This document shows positions 17,336-25,216 of a DNA stretch of 64,000 nucleotides, in pieces. Below the pieces are notes generated by a model. That model was not told the DNA's origin and searched no databases. It saw nothing but the letters and a program-made list of their open reading frames with translations. This DNA comes from Poseidonibacter parvus (GTDB taxonomy: Bacteria > Campylobacterota > Campylobacteria > Campylobacterales > Arcobacteraceae), in NCBI RefSeq assembly GCF_001956695.1, contig NZ_CP019070.1:2294001-2358000 (forward strand), read 5' to 3'. How positions within the stretch are numbered: position 1 is the stretch's first letter; every line of letters starts with the position of its first letter. The translations under genes and the position numbers were made by a program.

Positions 17336-18054
17336 TATTTAGTATTACTCCCTATTTTTTCAATTACAGTTCCATTAATTTCATCAATTGTTTTAATTGC
17401 TTTTTGAGATTGATCAAACCTTCTATGTGCATCTATTAATTCAACCATAGCAGTTACTGAGTTTACATTTGATTTTTCAATTGCACCTTCAATTATTAAA
17501 CCGTCATTATTATCAAAAAGAGCAATTTCATTTTCATCTTTTAGCTTAAAACTGTTATTCCCAACTTTTTCCAAATTAGAAAAAGGAATTTGAGTTACCC
17601 CGATTTGAGCTCTTACATCGTCATCAATTTCAATAGGTGCATTGTCTGTATTAAGTATATTATTTCCATTAGAATCAACAAGAAAACCATCTGAATTTTT
17701 AAATGCTCCATCTCTTGTATAAACTATATCACCATTGCTATCTTGTAATTTAAAAAATGTATCAGCTTGTTCTAGAGCAAAATCTAGTTTATTTCCAGTA
17801 GTTGCAATTGGTCCAACTTCACCATCAATAAATTTTGCATCAATTTTTGGTATATTATTAGTAACTGTATTTATTTTACTTGGAGTAAAACCTTCATTTT
17901 GAGCTCTTTGTAAATAATGATTAAAGGTAGTCTCAGTTAATCCATCTTGTTTAAAACCATTTGTATTAACATTTGCTAAATTATTACTTATTTGATCCAA
18001 ACGATTAAATTGATTAATCATTGATGCAGCTAATGGATATGTACCTTGATTCAT
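17335..18054 (-). CDS. flgF: FlgF, flagellar rod protein
   Basis: The 239-residue protein has the axial N-terminus (DQISNNLANVNTNGFKQDG), the central LDFALEQADTFFKL and IVYTRDGAFKNSDGFLVD motifs, and the C-terminal AMVELIDAHRRFDQSQKAIK helix. This is the FlgF/FlgG family. It is shorter and more divergent than the FlgG encoded at 19642-20430, so FlgF is the better name. It lies between the CheZ-like gene and flgB. Confidence 0.88.
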   Translation of the reverse strand: MNQGTYPLAASMINQFNRLDQISNNLANVNTNGFKQDGLTETTFNHYLQRAQNEGFTPSKINTVTNNIPKIDAKFIDGEVGPIATTGNKLDFALEQADTFFKLQDSNGDIVYTRDGAFKNSDGFLVDSNGNNILNTDNAPIEIDDDVRAQIGVTQIPFSNLEKVGNNSFKLKDENEIALFDNNDGLIIEGAIEKSNVNSVTAMVELIDAHRRFDQSQKAIKTIDEINGTVIEKIGSNTK

Positions 18055-18064
18055 AACTTACCTT

Positions 18065-19090
18065 TTATTTTTTAAATTCATCTATTAATTTATCTAAATC
18101 ATCACCAATTAAATCATGATCTTTATCACCATGAATATGCTTTGCAACAGAAATTTCTTGTGAAGTACCATCATCTTCAAAAAGATTATTTAAGTATGAA
18201 GAGAGTTTTCTAATTACAGACATTACTCTTTCAATCTTTTGTCTATTTATATCATTAAACTGCATTAATTCCATAGCTTCAAAGATTTTCATATCTTCAG
18301 AGTTAACAATATTTGATATTTCACTGATATCTTTTTTCATTAAATTAGATAACTCTTTTTGCGTGTTAAATATTTCAATATTCGGAAATTTTGCACTTAA
18401 TGAATTTAGCAATTCTAATTCAGAATTAATATATTTATCAAAACCTTCAATCTTATTTCTAATTTCAGTATTATTATCTAAAGTTAAACTTAAAACATCA
18501 AATATTTGAGATACTTTTTCTTCAGAATCATTTGCAACTTGAGTTAATTGATTAACTACTTTTGTATTACTATCAGCAGGTAAAGGGAAGACACCTTCAT
18601 TAATTTTAGAATCAGCCCAGTCTTTACCGATTTCATCTTTATTATCATTTTCTTGAATTTTGTCATCACTTATTTTACTTGTAGATTCAACTATTCCTTC
18701 TTCATCAGCAGAAATATCATCAAAACTATCAGTTGTAATATCATTGTTAACAATTGGGTCTAAATCCATATCATCTAAAGGATCAATTTTACTCTCAACT
18801 TCATCAGTATCTTCTTTTTCAAGTTCAAGATCTTTTATTAAAGTATCAACATCATCACTACTTACAACTTCATTGGATGAAGGCTCTTCAATTTCTTCAA
18901 TAACTTCTTTATCATTTTCATCAGCTGCACTAACTTCATCATTTTGTGAAATTAATTCTTCGATTTCATCAGTATTAACACTTACATTTTCCTCTTTAGA
19001 AGGAACATCATCTTTAGCACTTGAAGCATCATCATCAACTATATCTAGACCGTTCATTAAAGCTTCAATTTCTTCTTGACTCATACTCAT
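18065..19090 (-). CDS. cheZ: CheZ-like CheY-P phosphatase with repeated FliM-type CheY-binding motifs
   Basis: The 341-residue protein begins MSMSQEEIEALMNGL, close to the CheY-P-binding peptide at the start of FliM (SQxEIDALLNG). Similar acidic motifs recur at about 38-50 (NTDEIEELISQN) and 76-88 (SSDDVDTLIKDL), in a long acidic, disordered region reaching about residue 165. The helical C-terminal half carries MQFNDINRQKIERVM, in which D280 and Q284 match the catalytic D-x3-Q of CheZ. The last residues, DDLDKLIDEFKK, resemble the CheY-binding tail of enteric CheZ. cheY is 14 bases upstream. The phosphatase role is a strong inference; the motif array is discussed in the findings. Confidence 0.82.
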   Translation of the reverse strand: MSMSQEEIEALMNGLDIVDDDASSAKDDVPSKEENVSVNTDEIEELISQNDEVSAADENDKEVIEEIEEPSSNEVVSSDDVDTLIKDLELEKEDTDEVESKIDPLDDMDLDPIVNNDITTDSFDDISADEEGIVESTSKISDDKIQENDNKDEIGKDWADSKINEGVFPLPADSNTKVVNQLTQVANDSEEKVSQIFDVLSLTLDNNTEIRNKIEGFDKYINSELELLNSLSAKFPNIEIFNTQKELSNLMKKDISEISNIVNSEDMKIFEAMELMQFNDINRQKIERVMSVIRKLSSYLNNLFEDDGTSQEISVAKHIHGDKDHDLIGDDLDKLIDEFKK

Positions 19091-19104
19091 AATAAAACCT
19101 TATG

Positions 19105-19476
19105 TTATTTTTTTAATACTCCATCAAGCTTTTCTTTTAAAATTTCTGCATTAAAAGGCTTAACTATATAGTTATTAACACCTGCTTTAAGCGCTGTTAT
19201 AACTTCCCCTTTACCACCTTCAGTAGTAATCATAATAATTGGTGTTTTCATATGAGCACCACCAGCTCTTGTTTTTTGAACAAGTTCTAAACCATTCATA
19301 TTTGGCATATTCCAATCTGTCAAAATTACATCATATTGAGATTCTTCAAGAAGTTTCCAAGCTTTTACACCATCTTCTGCTTCATCAAATTCTTCTTTTT
19401 TAAAACCTAATTGCATGACTACATTTCCGATTATTCTTCTCATTGTAGAACTGTCATCAACTATAAGAATTTTCAT
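19105..19476 (-). CDS. cheY: CheY, chemotaxis response regulator
   Basis: This 123-residue single receiver domain has acidic residues D7 and D8, phosphoacceptor D54 in VILTDWNMPN, T84/T85 in ITTEG and K106 in VKPF, all the conserved CheY sites. The short length and lack of an output domain fit a motor-binding CheY. It is the first gene of the long minus-strand flagellar block and is followed by the CheZ-like gene. A TATAAT element lies about 44 bases upstream of its start, and AAGGGTTAAGAA precedes the ATG. Confidence 0.95.
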   Translation of the reverse strand: MKILIVDDSSTMRRIIGNVVMQLGFKKEEFDEAEDGVKAWKLLEESQYDVILTDWNMPNMNGLELVQKTRAGGAHMKTPIIMITTEGGKGEVITALKAGVNNYIVKPFNAEILKEKLDGVLKK

Positions 19477-19519
19477 TTCTTAACCCTTTATTATTTAATA
19501 TAATTTTAAAATATCATCT

Positions 19520-19525
19520 ATTATA
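19520..19525 (-). promoter_or_regulatory. -10 element upstream of cheY
   Basis: The reverse strand reads TATAAT within an AT-rich stretch, about 44 bases before the cheY ATG. No clear -35 box is visible, as is usual for the vegetative sigma factor of Campylobacterota. No sigma-54 (TGGCAC-N5-TTGC) or sigma-28-like site was seen in this gap, so the flagellar block may start from a housekeeping-type promoter. Confidence 0.5.
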
Positions 19526-19603
19526 TATGATTTGTTTTAAATTTTCACTTAATAAGATGAAAAATAACTTTTCTAATTTATCTAATTTTAATTGTTGTTA
19601 AAA

Positions 19604-19617
19604 TATAATAATATAAT
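19604..19617 (+). promoter_or_regulatory. -10 region upstream of flgG
   Basis: Two TATAAT hexamers occur at 19604-19609 and 19612-19617, 24-38 bases before the flgG ATG at 19642, with AAGGA at 19631-19635 as the ribosome binding site. The first spacing is more plausible. The gap is divergent with cheY. Confidence 0.45.
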
Positions 19618-19641
19618 ATATAATACTCTTAAGGAAAAACT

Positions 19642-20430
19642 ATGATTAGAGGACTTTACACAGCAGCAACTGGTATGAATTCTATGCAACACCAAATTGA
19701 TGTAACATCAAATAATATTGCGAATGTAAACACTACAGGTTTTAAACAAGATAGAGCAGAATTCCAAGACTTAATGTATGAGACACTAAACTACACAGCA
19801 GGTCAAACTTCACTTACAACAAGAAACCCTACAGGTATTGATACTGGTTTAGGAGTAAGAATTTCGGGAATTCAGAAAAACTTTACAGAAGGAGATTTGA
19901 AACTTACTTCAAATACTCTTGATTTAGCAATTGAAGGAAATGGATTCTTTCAAATAACACTTCCAAGTGGGGAAACAGGTTATACAAGAAATGGTGCATT
20001 TAAATTAAATTCAGAAGGAACAATTGTTAATGGTAATGGATACGAATTATCTCCACAAATAGTTGTCCCTGAAACAGTAACAGATGTAACAATTGGAACA
20101 GATGGAATTGTTTCAGCTACAAATTCAACAACTGGTTTATCTGAAGAATTAGGTCAAATTGAAATTGCTGACTTTATTAATCCATCGGGCCTATCTCCAC
20201 AAGGCGAATCAATATATATGGAGACAGATGCTTCAGGTGCAGTACAAACTGGAAACCCAACAACAGATCAACTTGGTAGTTTAAGACAAGGAATGATTGA
20301 GTTATCGAATGTTGCATTAGTAAACGAAATGGTAGATTTAATTACAGCACAAAGAGCTTACGAAGCTAATTCAAAAGCAATAACTACTACAGATAGTATG
20401 TTGGATACTGTAAATAGATTAAAAAGTTAG
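19642..20430 (+). CDS. flgG: FlgG, distal rod protein
   Basis: The 262-residue protein is a full-length FlgG. It has MIRGLYTAATGMNSMQHQID and SNNIANVNTTGFKQDRAEF at the start, LDLAIEGNGFFQITLPSGE and YTRNGAF in the core, and EMVDLITAQRAYEANSKAIT at the end. FlgG builds the rigid distal rod that passes the peptidoglycan and outer membrane. It is divergent from the main flagellar block and heads a three-gene plus-strand unit. Confidence 0.96.
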   Translation: MIRGLYTAATGMNSMQHQIDVTSNNIANVNTTGFKQDRAEFQDLMYETLNYTAGQTSLTTRNPTGIDTGLGVRISGIQKNFTEGDLKLTSNTLDLAIEGNGFFQITLPSGETGYTRNGAFKLNSEGTIVNGNGYELSPQIVVPETVTDVTIGTDGIVSATNSTTGLSEELGQIEIADFINPSGLSPQGESIYMETDASGAVQTGNPTTDQLGSLRQGMIELSNVALVNEMVDLITAQRAYEANSKAITTTDSMLDTVNRLKS

Positions 20431-20446
20431 GTAAATAACTAGTTAA

Positions 20447-20851
20447 ATGGATTTAGAAGAATTAAAAAAAATTCGAGCAAAAAATTTTATAGCACATAAA
20501 AAAAAGAAAAAAGAATATTATTTAAAAAATAAAGTTGCGAAGAAAGCTCCAAGAAAAGAAATTAATTATGAAGAAGAGCTAAATAATAAAAACTTTTCAA
20601 GTAAAATAAAAGAAATTGCAAAAGCTCAAAAAGCTCACATAGATGATAGAAAAGAATTAATTGTAAAGAAAATTAATGAATATAAAAAAAAGAAAAAAGA
20701 ATATTATTCTGAAAATAAGAAACAACGATTAGAATATGATAAAGAGTATAGAGAAAAGAAAAAAGAAGAACTTAAACAATATAGAAGAGACTATTACAAA
20801 AAAAATAAAGAAAAAATATTAGCAAAACAAAAAGAAAAAAGAAAATCCTAA
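20447..20851 (+). CDS. Extremely lysine-rich protein of unknown function
   Basis: This 134-residue protein is not recognised. More than a third of its residues are Lys or Arg, with many Glu and Tyr, and it should be a long, highly basic helix. The octamer KKKKKEYY occurs at 18-25 and again at 80-87. Further YKKxxKE-type repeats follow in the second half (EYREKKKEELKQYRRDYYKK). Start choice is supported by the 16-base distance from flgG; the ribosome binding site is weak. It is followed after 14 bases by the SPOR-like gene. RNA, DNA or envelope-polymer binding is conceivable from the charge, but nothing identifies a function. Low-complexity coding is a caution, though the frame is open and context is operonic. 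Confidence 0.65.
   Translation: MDLEELKKIRAKNFIAHKKKKKEYYLKNKVAKKAPRKEINYEEELNNKNFSSKIKEIAKAQKAHIDDRKELIVKKINEYKKKKKEYYSENKKQRLEYDKEYREKKKEELKQYRRDYYKKNKEKILAKQKEKRKS
20496..20708 (+). repeat. 27-base direct repeat inside the lysine-rich gene
   Basis: An identical 27-base A-rich unit occurs at 20496-20522 and at 20682-20708, 186 bases apart and in the same reading frame. It encodes KKKKKEYY with flanking residues. The identity at nucleotide level, including synonymous positions, suggests internal duplication, although composition bias makes chance identity easier than usual. Confidence 0.8.
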
Positions 20852-20865
20852 AAAAAGAGTAAATC

Positions 20866-21816
20866 ATGGCAGAAGAACAAAATAAAGAAGAACTTGAAAA
20901 AGAGACATCAAACAATCAAGATGTAGAAAATGATTCTCCTGATGAAACAGAAACTCAAGAAGTTCAAAATGATGATAACTCGAAAAAAGAATCTACAAAA
21001 CAAAAACAAGTACCTATTCTAAATAAAATTCTATTTTCAGTAGTTGGATTTTTAGTTTTAATATTACTTGCAGGAGTAGTGCTATATTTTATTGGCTTTT
21101 TTGATCCAGAAGAAGAAATGAAAGAAAAGAAAGATGAAGTAGTTAAAGAAAAAATAATTGAAGAAAAGAATACCTTTAATATAAAAGATATAAACTCAAA
21201 AAAACTAAATAGACAACTCCTTCAATTGACTAATAAGAATTTAGTTGAAGAGGAAGAGAATAATAGAAGAGAGAAAGAACTAGAAGAAAAAAAGATTAAA
21301 GAAGCAGAAGAAAAGAAAAAACAAGAAGCTTTACTTCTTGAAGAAGAAAATCTTTCAAAAGAAAAAGAATTATTAGAGAATAAAAAACTTGAATTAGAGA
21401 AACAAAAAGCCGAGCTTGAATTATTAAAAAATGAAGCTATTGCCTTACGAAAAGAGATGATAGAAAACAAAGAAACTATGGAGAGAGAAAAAGAATTAAT
21501 TGTTCAAGAAGAAGCTATTAAAGATGAAGAGATAATTCAAAAACCTATAATAGAAGAAATCAAATTTGTTTCACTAATTAATGTTGCAAAAATAAAAGGT
21601 GAGTTATTAAAATCATATTTAGATAAAGTTACATCAATTTACAGTGATATAAAGCTTTGTAGAGATGATTTAAATAGAATTGAGATTTACTATGGTCCTT
21701 TTACAGATAGTAATTATAGAAATGAAATTTATAAAAGATTACAAGAAAATGGAATAGTTAATTCTTATGAGGTAGAATTAACAAAAGAAGAGTTTGATAA
21801 AAGATGTAATTATTAG
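20866..21816 (+). CDS. Membrane-anchored coiled-coil protein with SPOR-like C-terminus
   Basis: The 316-residue protein has an acidic cytoplasmic N-terminus (1-48), one membrane helix (about 53-78), a long charged coiled coil (about 120-225, Glu/Lys/Leu-rich) and a compact C-terminal part (about 235-316). The latter includes IEIYYGPFTDSNYRNEIYKR and LQENGIVNSYEVE, reminiscent of SPOR domains, which bind denuded peptidoglycan at septa or poles. The orientation (single anchor, large periplasmic part) agrees with this. It is the third gene behind flgG. A role in envelope work near the flagellum or septum is inference. Confidence 0.68.
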   Translation: MAEEQNKEELEKETSNNQDVENDSPDETETQEVQNDDNSKKESTKQKQVPILNKILFSVVGFLVLILLAGVVLYFIGFFDPEEEMKEKKDEVVKEKIIEEKNTFNIKDINSKKLNRQLLQLTNKNLVEEEENNRREKELEEKKIKEAEEKKKQEALLLEEENLSKEKELLENKKLELEKQKAELELLKNEAIALRKEMIENKETMEREKELIVQEEAIKDEEIIQKPIIEEIKFVSLINVAKIKGELLKSYLDKVTSIYSDIKLCRDDLNRIEIYYGPFTDSNYRNEIYKRLQENGIVNSYEVELTKEEFDKRCNY

Positions 21817-21835
21817 GAAAACTCTATGAGTTTTC
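21817..21835. terminator. Hairpin between convergent genes
   Basis: A perfect 8-base stem (GAAAACTC / GAGTTTTC) with a TAT loop lies at the junction of the plus-strand SPOR-like gene and the minus-strand rimM, overlapping the rimM stop codon. It could stop both transcripts. There is no strong T-run on either side. Confidence 0.5.
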
Positions 21836-22354
21836 TAAAATTGCATAAGCGTCTTTAACTTTAATTTCTTTTTTATCAATATCAACACTTAAAATATATT
21901 GTTCAAATAAATGTGGTAATAAGAAAGTTTTAGGCAATTCTTTTTCAATTAACAAAGAAGATGTAGTTATTTCAAGATAATCGCTAATAGGATATCTATG
22001 AATATCTTTTACTTGCCCTAGTAGTAAATCATTTTCATAAACTTTACAATCAATTAAATCAAACCAAAAGAATTCATTCTTATTTAAATCACAATTTTCT
22101 CTAGTTTGTTGTGTTGATGCAAAAAGTTCTTGGTTTATAAGTTTTTTAGCTAAATCTATATCTTCATAGTTTTCAAATAAAACAGTTTCTCTATTAGAGT
22201 TGTATTCTACAACTTTTAATTGTATTTTTCTATTTGTTATAAAGATTGCATTTTTTTTAAATTGTTCAGGAAAATCTGAGTCTATATGAAGCTTTAAATG
22301 CCCCTTTAGTCCTACAGTTTTCCCTAGTTTTGCTACGTATACATCATTATTCAT
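21824..22354 (-). CDS. rimM: RimM, 16S rRNA processing protein
   Basis: The 176-residue protein has the RimM N-terminal domain (VYVAKLGKTVGLKGHLKL at the start, the typical GKxxGxxGxxK motif) and a C-terminal PRC-barrel (from about residue 95, FFWFDLIDCKVYENDLLLG). RimM helps mature the 30S head and binds S19. It is downstream of khpA and rpsP, the conserved rpsP-KH-rimM order. The usual next gene, trmD, is not present behind it; the flagellar unit ends there instead. Confidence 0.93.
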   Translation of the reverse strand: MNNDVYVAKLGKTVGLKGHLKLHIDSDFPEQFKKNAIFITNRKIQLKVVEYNSNRETVLFENYEDIDLAKKLINQELFASTQQTRENCDLNKNEFFWFDLIDCKVYENDLLLGQVKDIHRYPISDYLEITTSSLLIEKELPKTFLLPHLFEQYILSVDIDKKEIKVKDAYAILENS

Positions 22355-22358
22355 TTAT

Positions 22359-22598
22359 TTACTTTGCAACCACTTGAATCTTATAAGATACACCATCTTT
22401 TGCTTTACAACCATTTGCCATAGTTTTTAAAGCATTAATCATGTTACCATTTTTACCAATAAGCTTACCAATATCAGAGCTATTTGCTTCAACTGTAATT
22501 TCAGCAAAAGTATCATCAATCGACTCAATAGTAACATTTACATCTTCAGGTACACTTACAATTAGTTTTGCATAGTTTTCAATAAATTCTGTAATCAT
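22359..22598 (-). CDS. khpA: KhpA, KH-domain RNA-binding protein
   Basis: The 79-residue protein is a single KH domain with the GxxG loop in DIGKLIGKNGNMINALKT. Proteins of this size between rpsP and rimM are KhpA, which binds RNA alone or with KhpB. The gene is 17 bases behind rpsP and 4 bases before rimM. Confidence 0.92.
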   Translation of the reverse strand: MITEFIENYAKLIVSVPEDVNVTIESIDDTFAEITVEANSSDIGKLIGKNGNMINALKTMANGCKAKDGVSYKIQVVAK

Positions 22599-22615
22599 AG
22601 CAGTTAATCAACTAA

Positions 22616-22843
22616 TTATTTTGCAGCTAATTTAGCTACTTTTTCAGAAGGTTTAGCACCAACGCTTAACCAGTAATCATATCTTTCTTGGTCAATTTTT
22701 AATACTTTTGGTTCTGCTACTGGGTTAAAGTAACCAATTGATTCAATCCAACCTGAATCTCTTCTTTTTCTTGAGTCTGTTACAACGATTCTATAAAATG
22801 GTTTCTTGTTTCTTCCCATTCTTGTTAATCTAATTACTGTCAT
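22616..22843 (-). CDS. rpsP: Ribosomal protein S16
   Basis: The 75-residue protein matches bS16 over its length, starting [20 protein letters not shown] and containing the [19 protein letters not shown] segment. It is an early-binding 30S protein. It heads the rpsP-khpA-rimM group and lies 93 bases behind ffh. Confidence 0.97.
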   Translation of the reverse strand: MTVIRLTRMGRNKKPFYRIVVTDSRKRRDSGWIESIGYFNPVAEPKVLKIDQERYDYWLSVGAKPSEKVAKLAAK

Positions 22844-22936
22844 GTTTTTTTCCTTTTGTTTTATACTTTTTTTATAGTATTGAGATCTAAACTCTTATAA
22901 AAATAAAGTTCACAGCTCAACACTATTTGTTTTTAT

Positions 22937-24289
22937 CTATCTTGGTAAGTTAGGCATTCCACCAGGTCCCATTTGAGACATCATGTTTTGTAGGCCTTTC
23001 ATACCACCTTTAGATGATAATTTCTTTGCCATTTTTGAAGCATTTTTAAATTGCTTTAAAATTTTATTAATTTGAACTTCAGATAATCCAGAACCTTTTG
23101 CAATTCTTTTCTTTCTACTTGGATTTATTAAAGATGGTTGAAGTCTTTCTTTTTCTGTCATAGAACCAATTAAAGCTTTTATTCTTTTAATCTCATCAGA
23201 GTTTTCAAAATCCATATCTTTTAAAGGTCCAGCCATTTGTGAAAGACCAGGAATCATTCCAATAATTGATTTCATTGAACCTAATTTACTCATCATTGCT
23301 AATTGATCTAAGAAATCATTAAAGTTGAATTCACCTTTTTTAATCTTCTTAGCAACAGCTTTTGCTTTTTTTTCATCAATTACAGCAGATGTTTTTTCAG
23401 CAAGTCCTTCAATATCACCAAGACCTAATAATCTAGAAACAATTCTATCAGGAATAAATACTTCAAGGTCTGGCATTTTCTCACCAATACCAATAAATCT
23501 TAAAGGAACACCAACTTGAGAAGCAATAGATAAAGCAACTCCACCTTTAGTATCTCCATCGTATTTTGAAAGAATAACACCATCAATACCAATTTGTTCT
23601 TTAAACGAACTTGCTGTTTTAGTAGCATCGTGACCTGTTAATGAATCTGCAACATAGAAAATCTCATCTACTTTAATTGCGTCCCTAACATTTTTTAATT
23701 GAGTCATTAATTCTTCATCAATTGCTAAACGACCAGCAGTATCAACTAATAAAACATCATAGTGTTCTTTTATAGCTTTTTCTTGAGCTGCTTTTGCAAT
23801 TGCTATTGGATCTGTTTGATTGTCATCAAAATAAATATCAACTTCAACTTGAGCTGCAATTTGTTTTAATTGCTCAACGGCTGCAAGTCTTTGTAAATCG
23901 CCAGCTGCAACTAATACTTTTTTATTTCTTTGTTTTAAATAGTTAGCTAATTTACCAGTAGTTGTAGTTTTACCAGAACCTTGTAGTCCTGTCATTAAAA
24001 TCGTTGTAGGAGGTGTATTTGAATAAACAAAACCTTGATTACCTTCAGTAGTTAATACTTTAGTTAATTCAAGTTTTAATGCATTGATAAATGAATCTTG
24101 TCCAATACCAACTCTTTTTGTTTCAAGTTCAATTGCAGTTATTAATTCTTTTGTAGTTTTATGATGAACATCTGCTTTTAATAAAGATTTTTTTAATTCA
24201 ACAATTGCTTTTTTTAATGAAGCAACATCATCTTTATGTCTTATTTTATTAACAGCATTTTTTATCGAACCGGTTATTGAATCAAACAA
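22937..24289 (-). CDS. ffh: Ffh, signal recognition particle GTPase (TTG start)
   Basis: The 450-residue protein has the NG domain with GLQGSGKTTTTGKLA (P-loop), DTAGRLAID and SKYDGDTKGG. The Met-rich M domain follows from about residue 300 and ends in MMSQMGPGGMPNLPR. It binds 4.5S RNA and signal sequences for co-translational targeting. The start is TTG at 24289, supported by AGGAG eight bases upstream and by alignment of the first residues (MFDSITGSI) with the family. ffh followed by rpsP is a common order. Confidence 0.97.
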   Translation of the reverse strand: MFDSITGSIKNAVNKIRHKDDVASLKKAIVELKKSLLKADVHHKTTKELITAIELETKRVGIGQDSFINALKLELTKVLTTEGNQGFVYSNTPPTTILMTGLQGSGKTTTTGKLANYLKQRNKKVLVAAGDLQRLAAVEQLKQIAAQVEVDIYFDDNQTDPIAIAKAAQEKAIKEHYDVLLVDTAGRLAIDEELMTQLKNVRDAIKVDEIFYVADSLTGHDATKTASSFKEQIGIDGVILSKYDGDTKGGVALSIASQVGVPLRFIGIGEKMPDLEVFIPDRIVSRLLGLGDIEGLAEKTSAVIDEKKAKAVAKKIKKGEFNFNDFLDQLAMMSKLGSMKSIIGMIPGLSQMAGPLKDMDFENSDEIKRIKALIGSMTEKERLQPSLINPSRKKRIAKGSGLSEVQINKILKQFKNASKMAKKLSSKGGMKGLQNMMSQMGPGGMPNLPR

Positions 24290-24323
24290 AGCAAAAACTC
24301 CTAGATTTTTTTAAATTTTGAGG

Positions 24324-24329
24324 ATTATA
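24324..24329 (-). promoter_or_regulatory. -10 element upstream of ffh
   Basis: The reverse strand reads TATAAT 35 bases before the ffh start, preceded by a long A/T tract. No -35 box is clear. Confidence 0.45.
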
Positions 24330-24402
24330 CTTTTTTTATACTTCAGAAGAGTTTAAATATGTAATATTTAAGATTTATTTTAGTTTATAATGTTTTTTAG
24401 TT

Positions 24403-24436
24403 TTTCAAGAAGCCCTAATTATAGGAATTCTTGAAA
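24403..24436 (-). terminator. Hairpin behind the pseudouridine synthase gene
   Basis: The arms TTTCAAGAA and TTCTTGAAA enclose a second pair CCTA/TAGG around an ATTA loop, with a 2x2 internal mismatch. It lies 28 bases beyond the stop of the minus-strand gene and upstream of the ffh promoter region. No long T-run follows, so it may be a weak terminator or a boundary structure. Confidence 0.5.
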
Positions 24437-24463
24437 TTAAACAATTAGTTTTTAGCTTAAATT

Positions 24464-25216
24464 TTAATTAAACTCATATACTTTGAATTCTCTTGGTTCT
24501 TTTGCTTCAAATTCATAATCGAATATTCTTGTAATTTTTGAATGTAATAAAACTCTAGTAACATTTGAAGCAGTTCTTCCATAAATTCCATCACCAATAA
24601 TTGGTAATCCAACAGAATTTAAATGTACTCTAATTTGATGTGTTCGCCCAGATTCAATAACAATCTTAATTTTAGATTTGTTACCTTCTACTAGCATTGG
24701 GTAAACAGTTGATTTAGCTGGTTTACCTTTTTTAGCATCAATTTTAGATTTAGCACTTCCTCTATCTTTTGTTGTAAGAATTGGTTTATCAATTTCAATT
24801 TCATCAATTACTTTACCTTCAACAATTGCAACATATTCTTTGTAAACTTTATTTTGTTTAAACTCTTTAATTGCTTTTTTCTGGAAGTCTTCATTTTTTG
24901 CAAACATCATAACACCACTTGTTTCTTTATCAAGTCTGTTAAGTAATATTGCATCTGGATATTTTTTTGCAACTTCATCTGCTGTTAAAAATGCAGGTTT
25001 ATCAACAACTAAAATATCATTGTCTTGGAAAATTACTTTTATTGGAGCAATATCTTTTACTACAAAATTAGTATCTGCACTAATTTCTCCACGTGCAATC
25101 ATTACTTTTTTTCCACCAACTCTTACAAGTCCTTTATCTATTAACTCTTTTGCTTTAGAATTAGAAATTCCTTCTTGCATTGCTAATAGTTTATACGCTT
25201 TATCTCGTGCTGCCAT
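24464..25216 (-). CDS. RluA-family 23S rRNA pseudouridine synthase with S4 domain
   Basis: The 250-residue protein has an N-terminal S4 RNA-binding domain (about 8-55) and a RluA-type catalytic domain. The motif LLNRLDKETSGVMMFAKN holds the catalytic Asp96, and GRTHQIRVHLNSVGLPIIGD is the second family signature. It modifies uridines in rRNA; the exact site cannot be read from sequence. It overlaps the end of waaA by 17 bases. Confidence 0.9.
   Translation of the reverse strand: MAARDKAYKLLAMQEGISNSKAKELIDKGLVRVGGKKVMIARGEISADTNFVVKDIAPIKVIFQDNDILVVDKPAFLTADEVAKKYPDAILLNRLDKETSGVMMFAKNEDFQKKAIKEFKQNKVYKEYVAIVEGKVIDEIEIDKPILTTKDRGSAKSKIDAKKGKPAKSTVYPMLVEGNKSKIKIVIESGRTHQIRVHLNSVGLPIIGDGIYGRTASNVTRVLLHSKITRIFDYEFEAKEPREFKVYEFN

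Noticed and set aside
18660-19079. Open frame on the plus strand opposite the CheZ-like gene, rich in Ser
   Set aside because: It is the antisense of the acidic region of the CheZ-like protein; the Ser runs come from the complement of Asp/Glu codons, and no ribosome binding site is seen.
19477-19641. Searched for sigma-54 (-24/-12) and sigma-28 promoters in front of cheY and flgG
   Set aside because: No TGGCAC-N5-TTGC or close variant and no sigma-28-like pair was seen; only TATAAT-type elements.
20447-20851. Considered as a non-coding A-rich repeat tract
   Set aside because: The frame is open over 134 codons, mixes Lys with Glu, Tyr and Arg in a patterned way, and sits in tight operon spacing, so a coding call is more likely.
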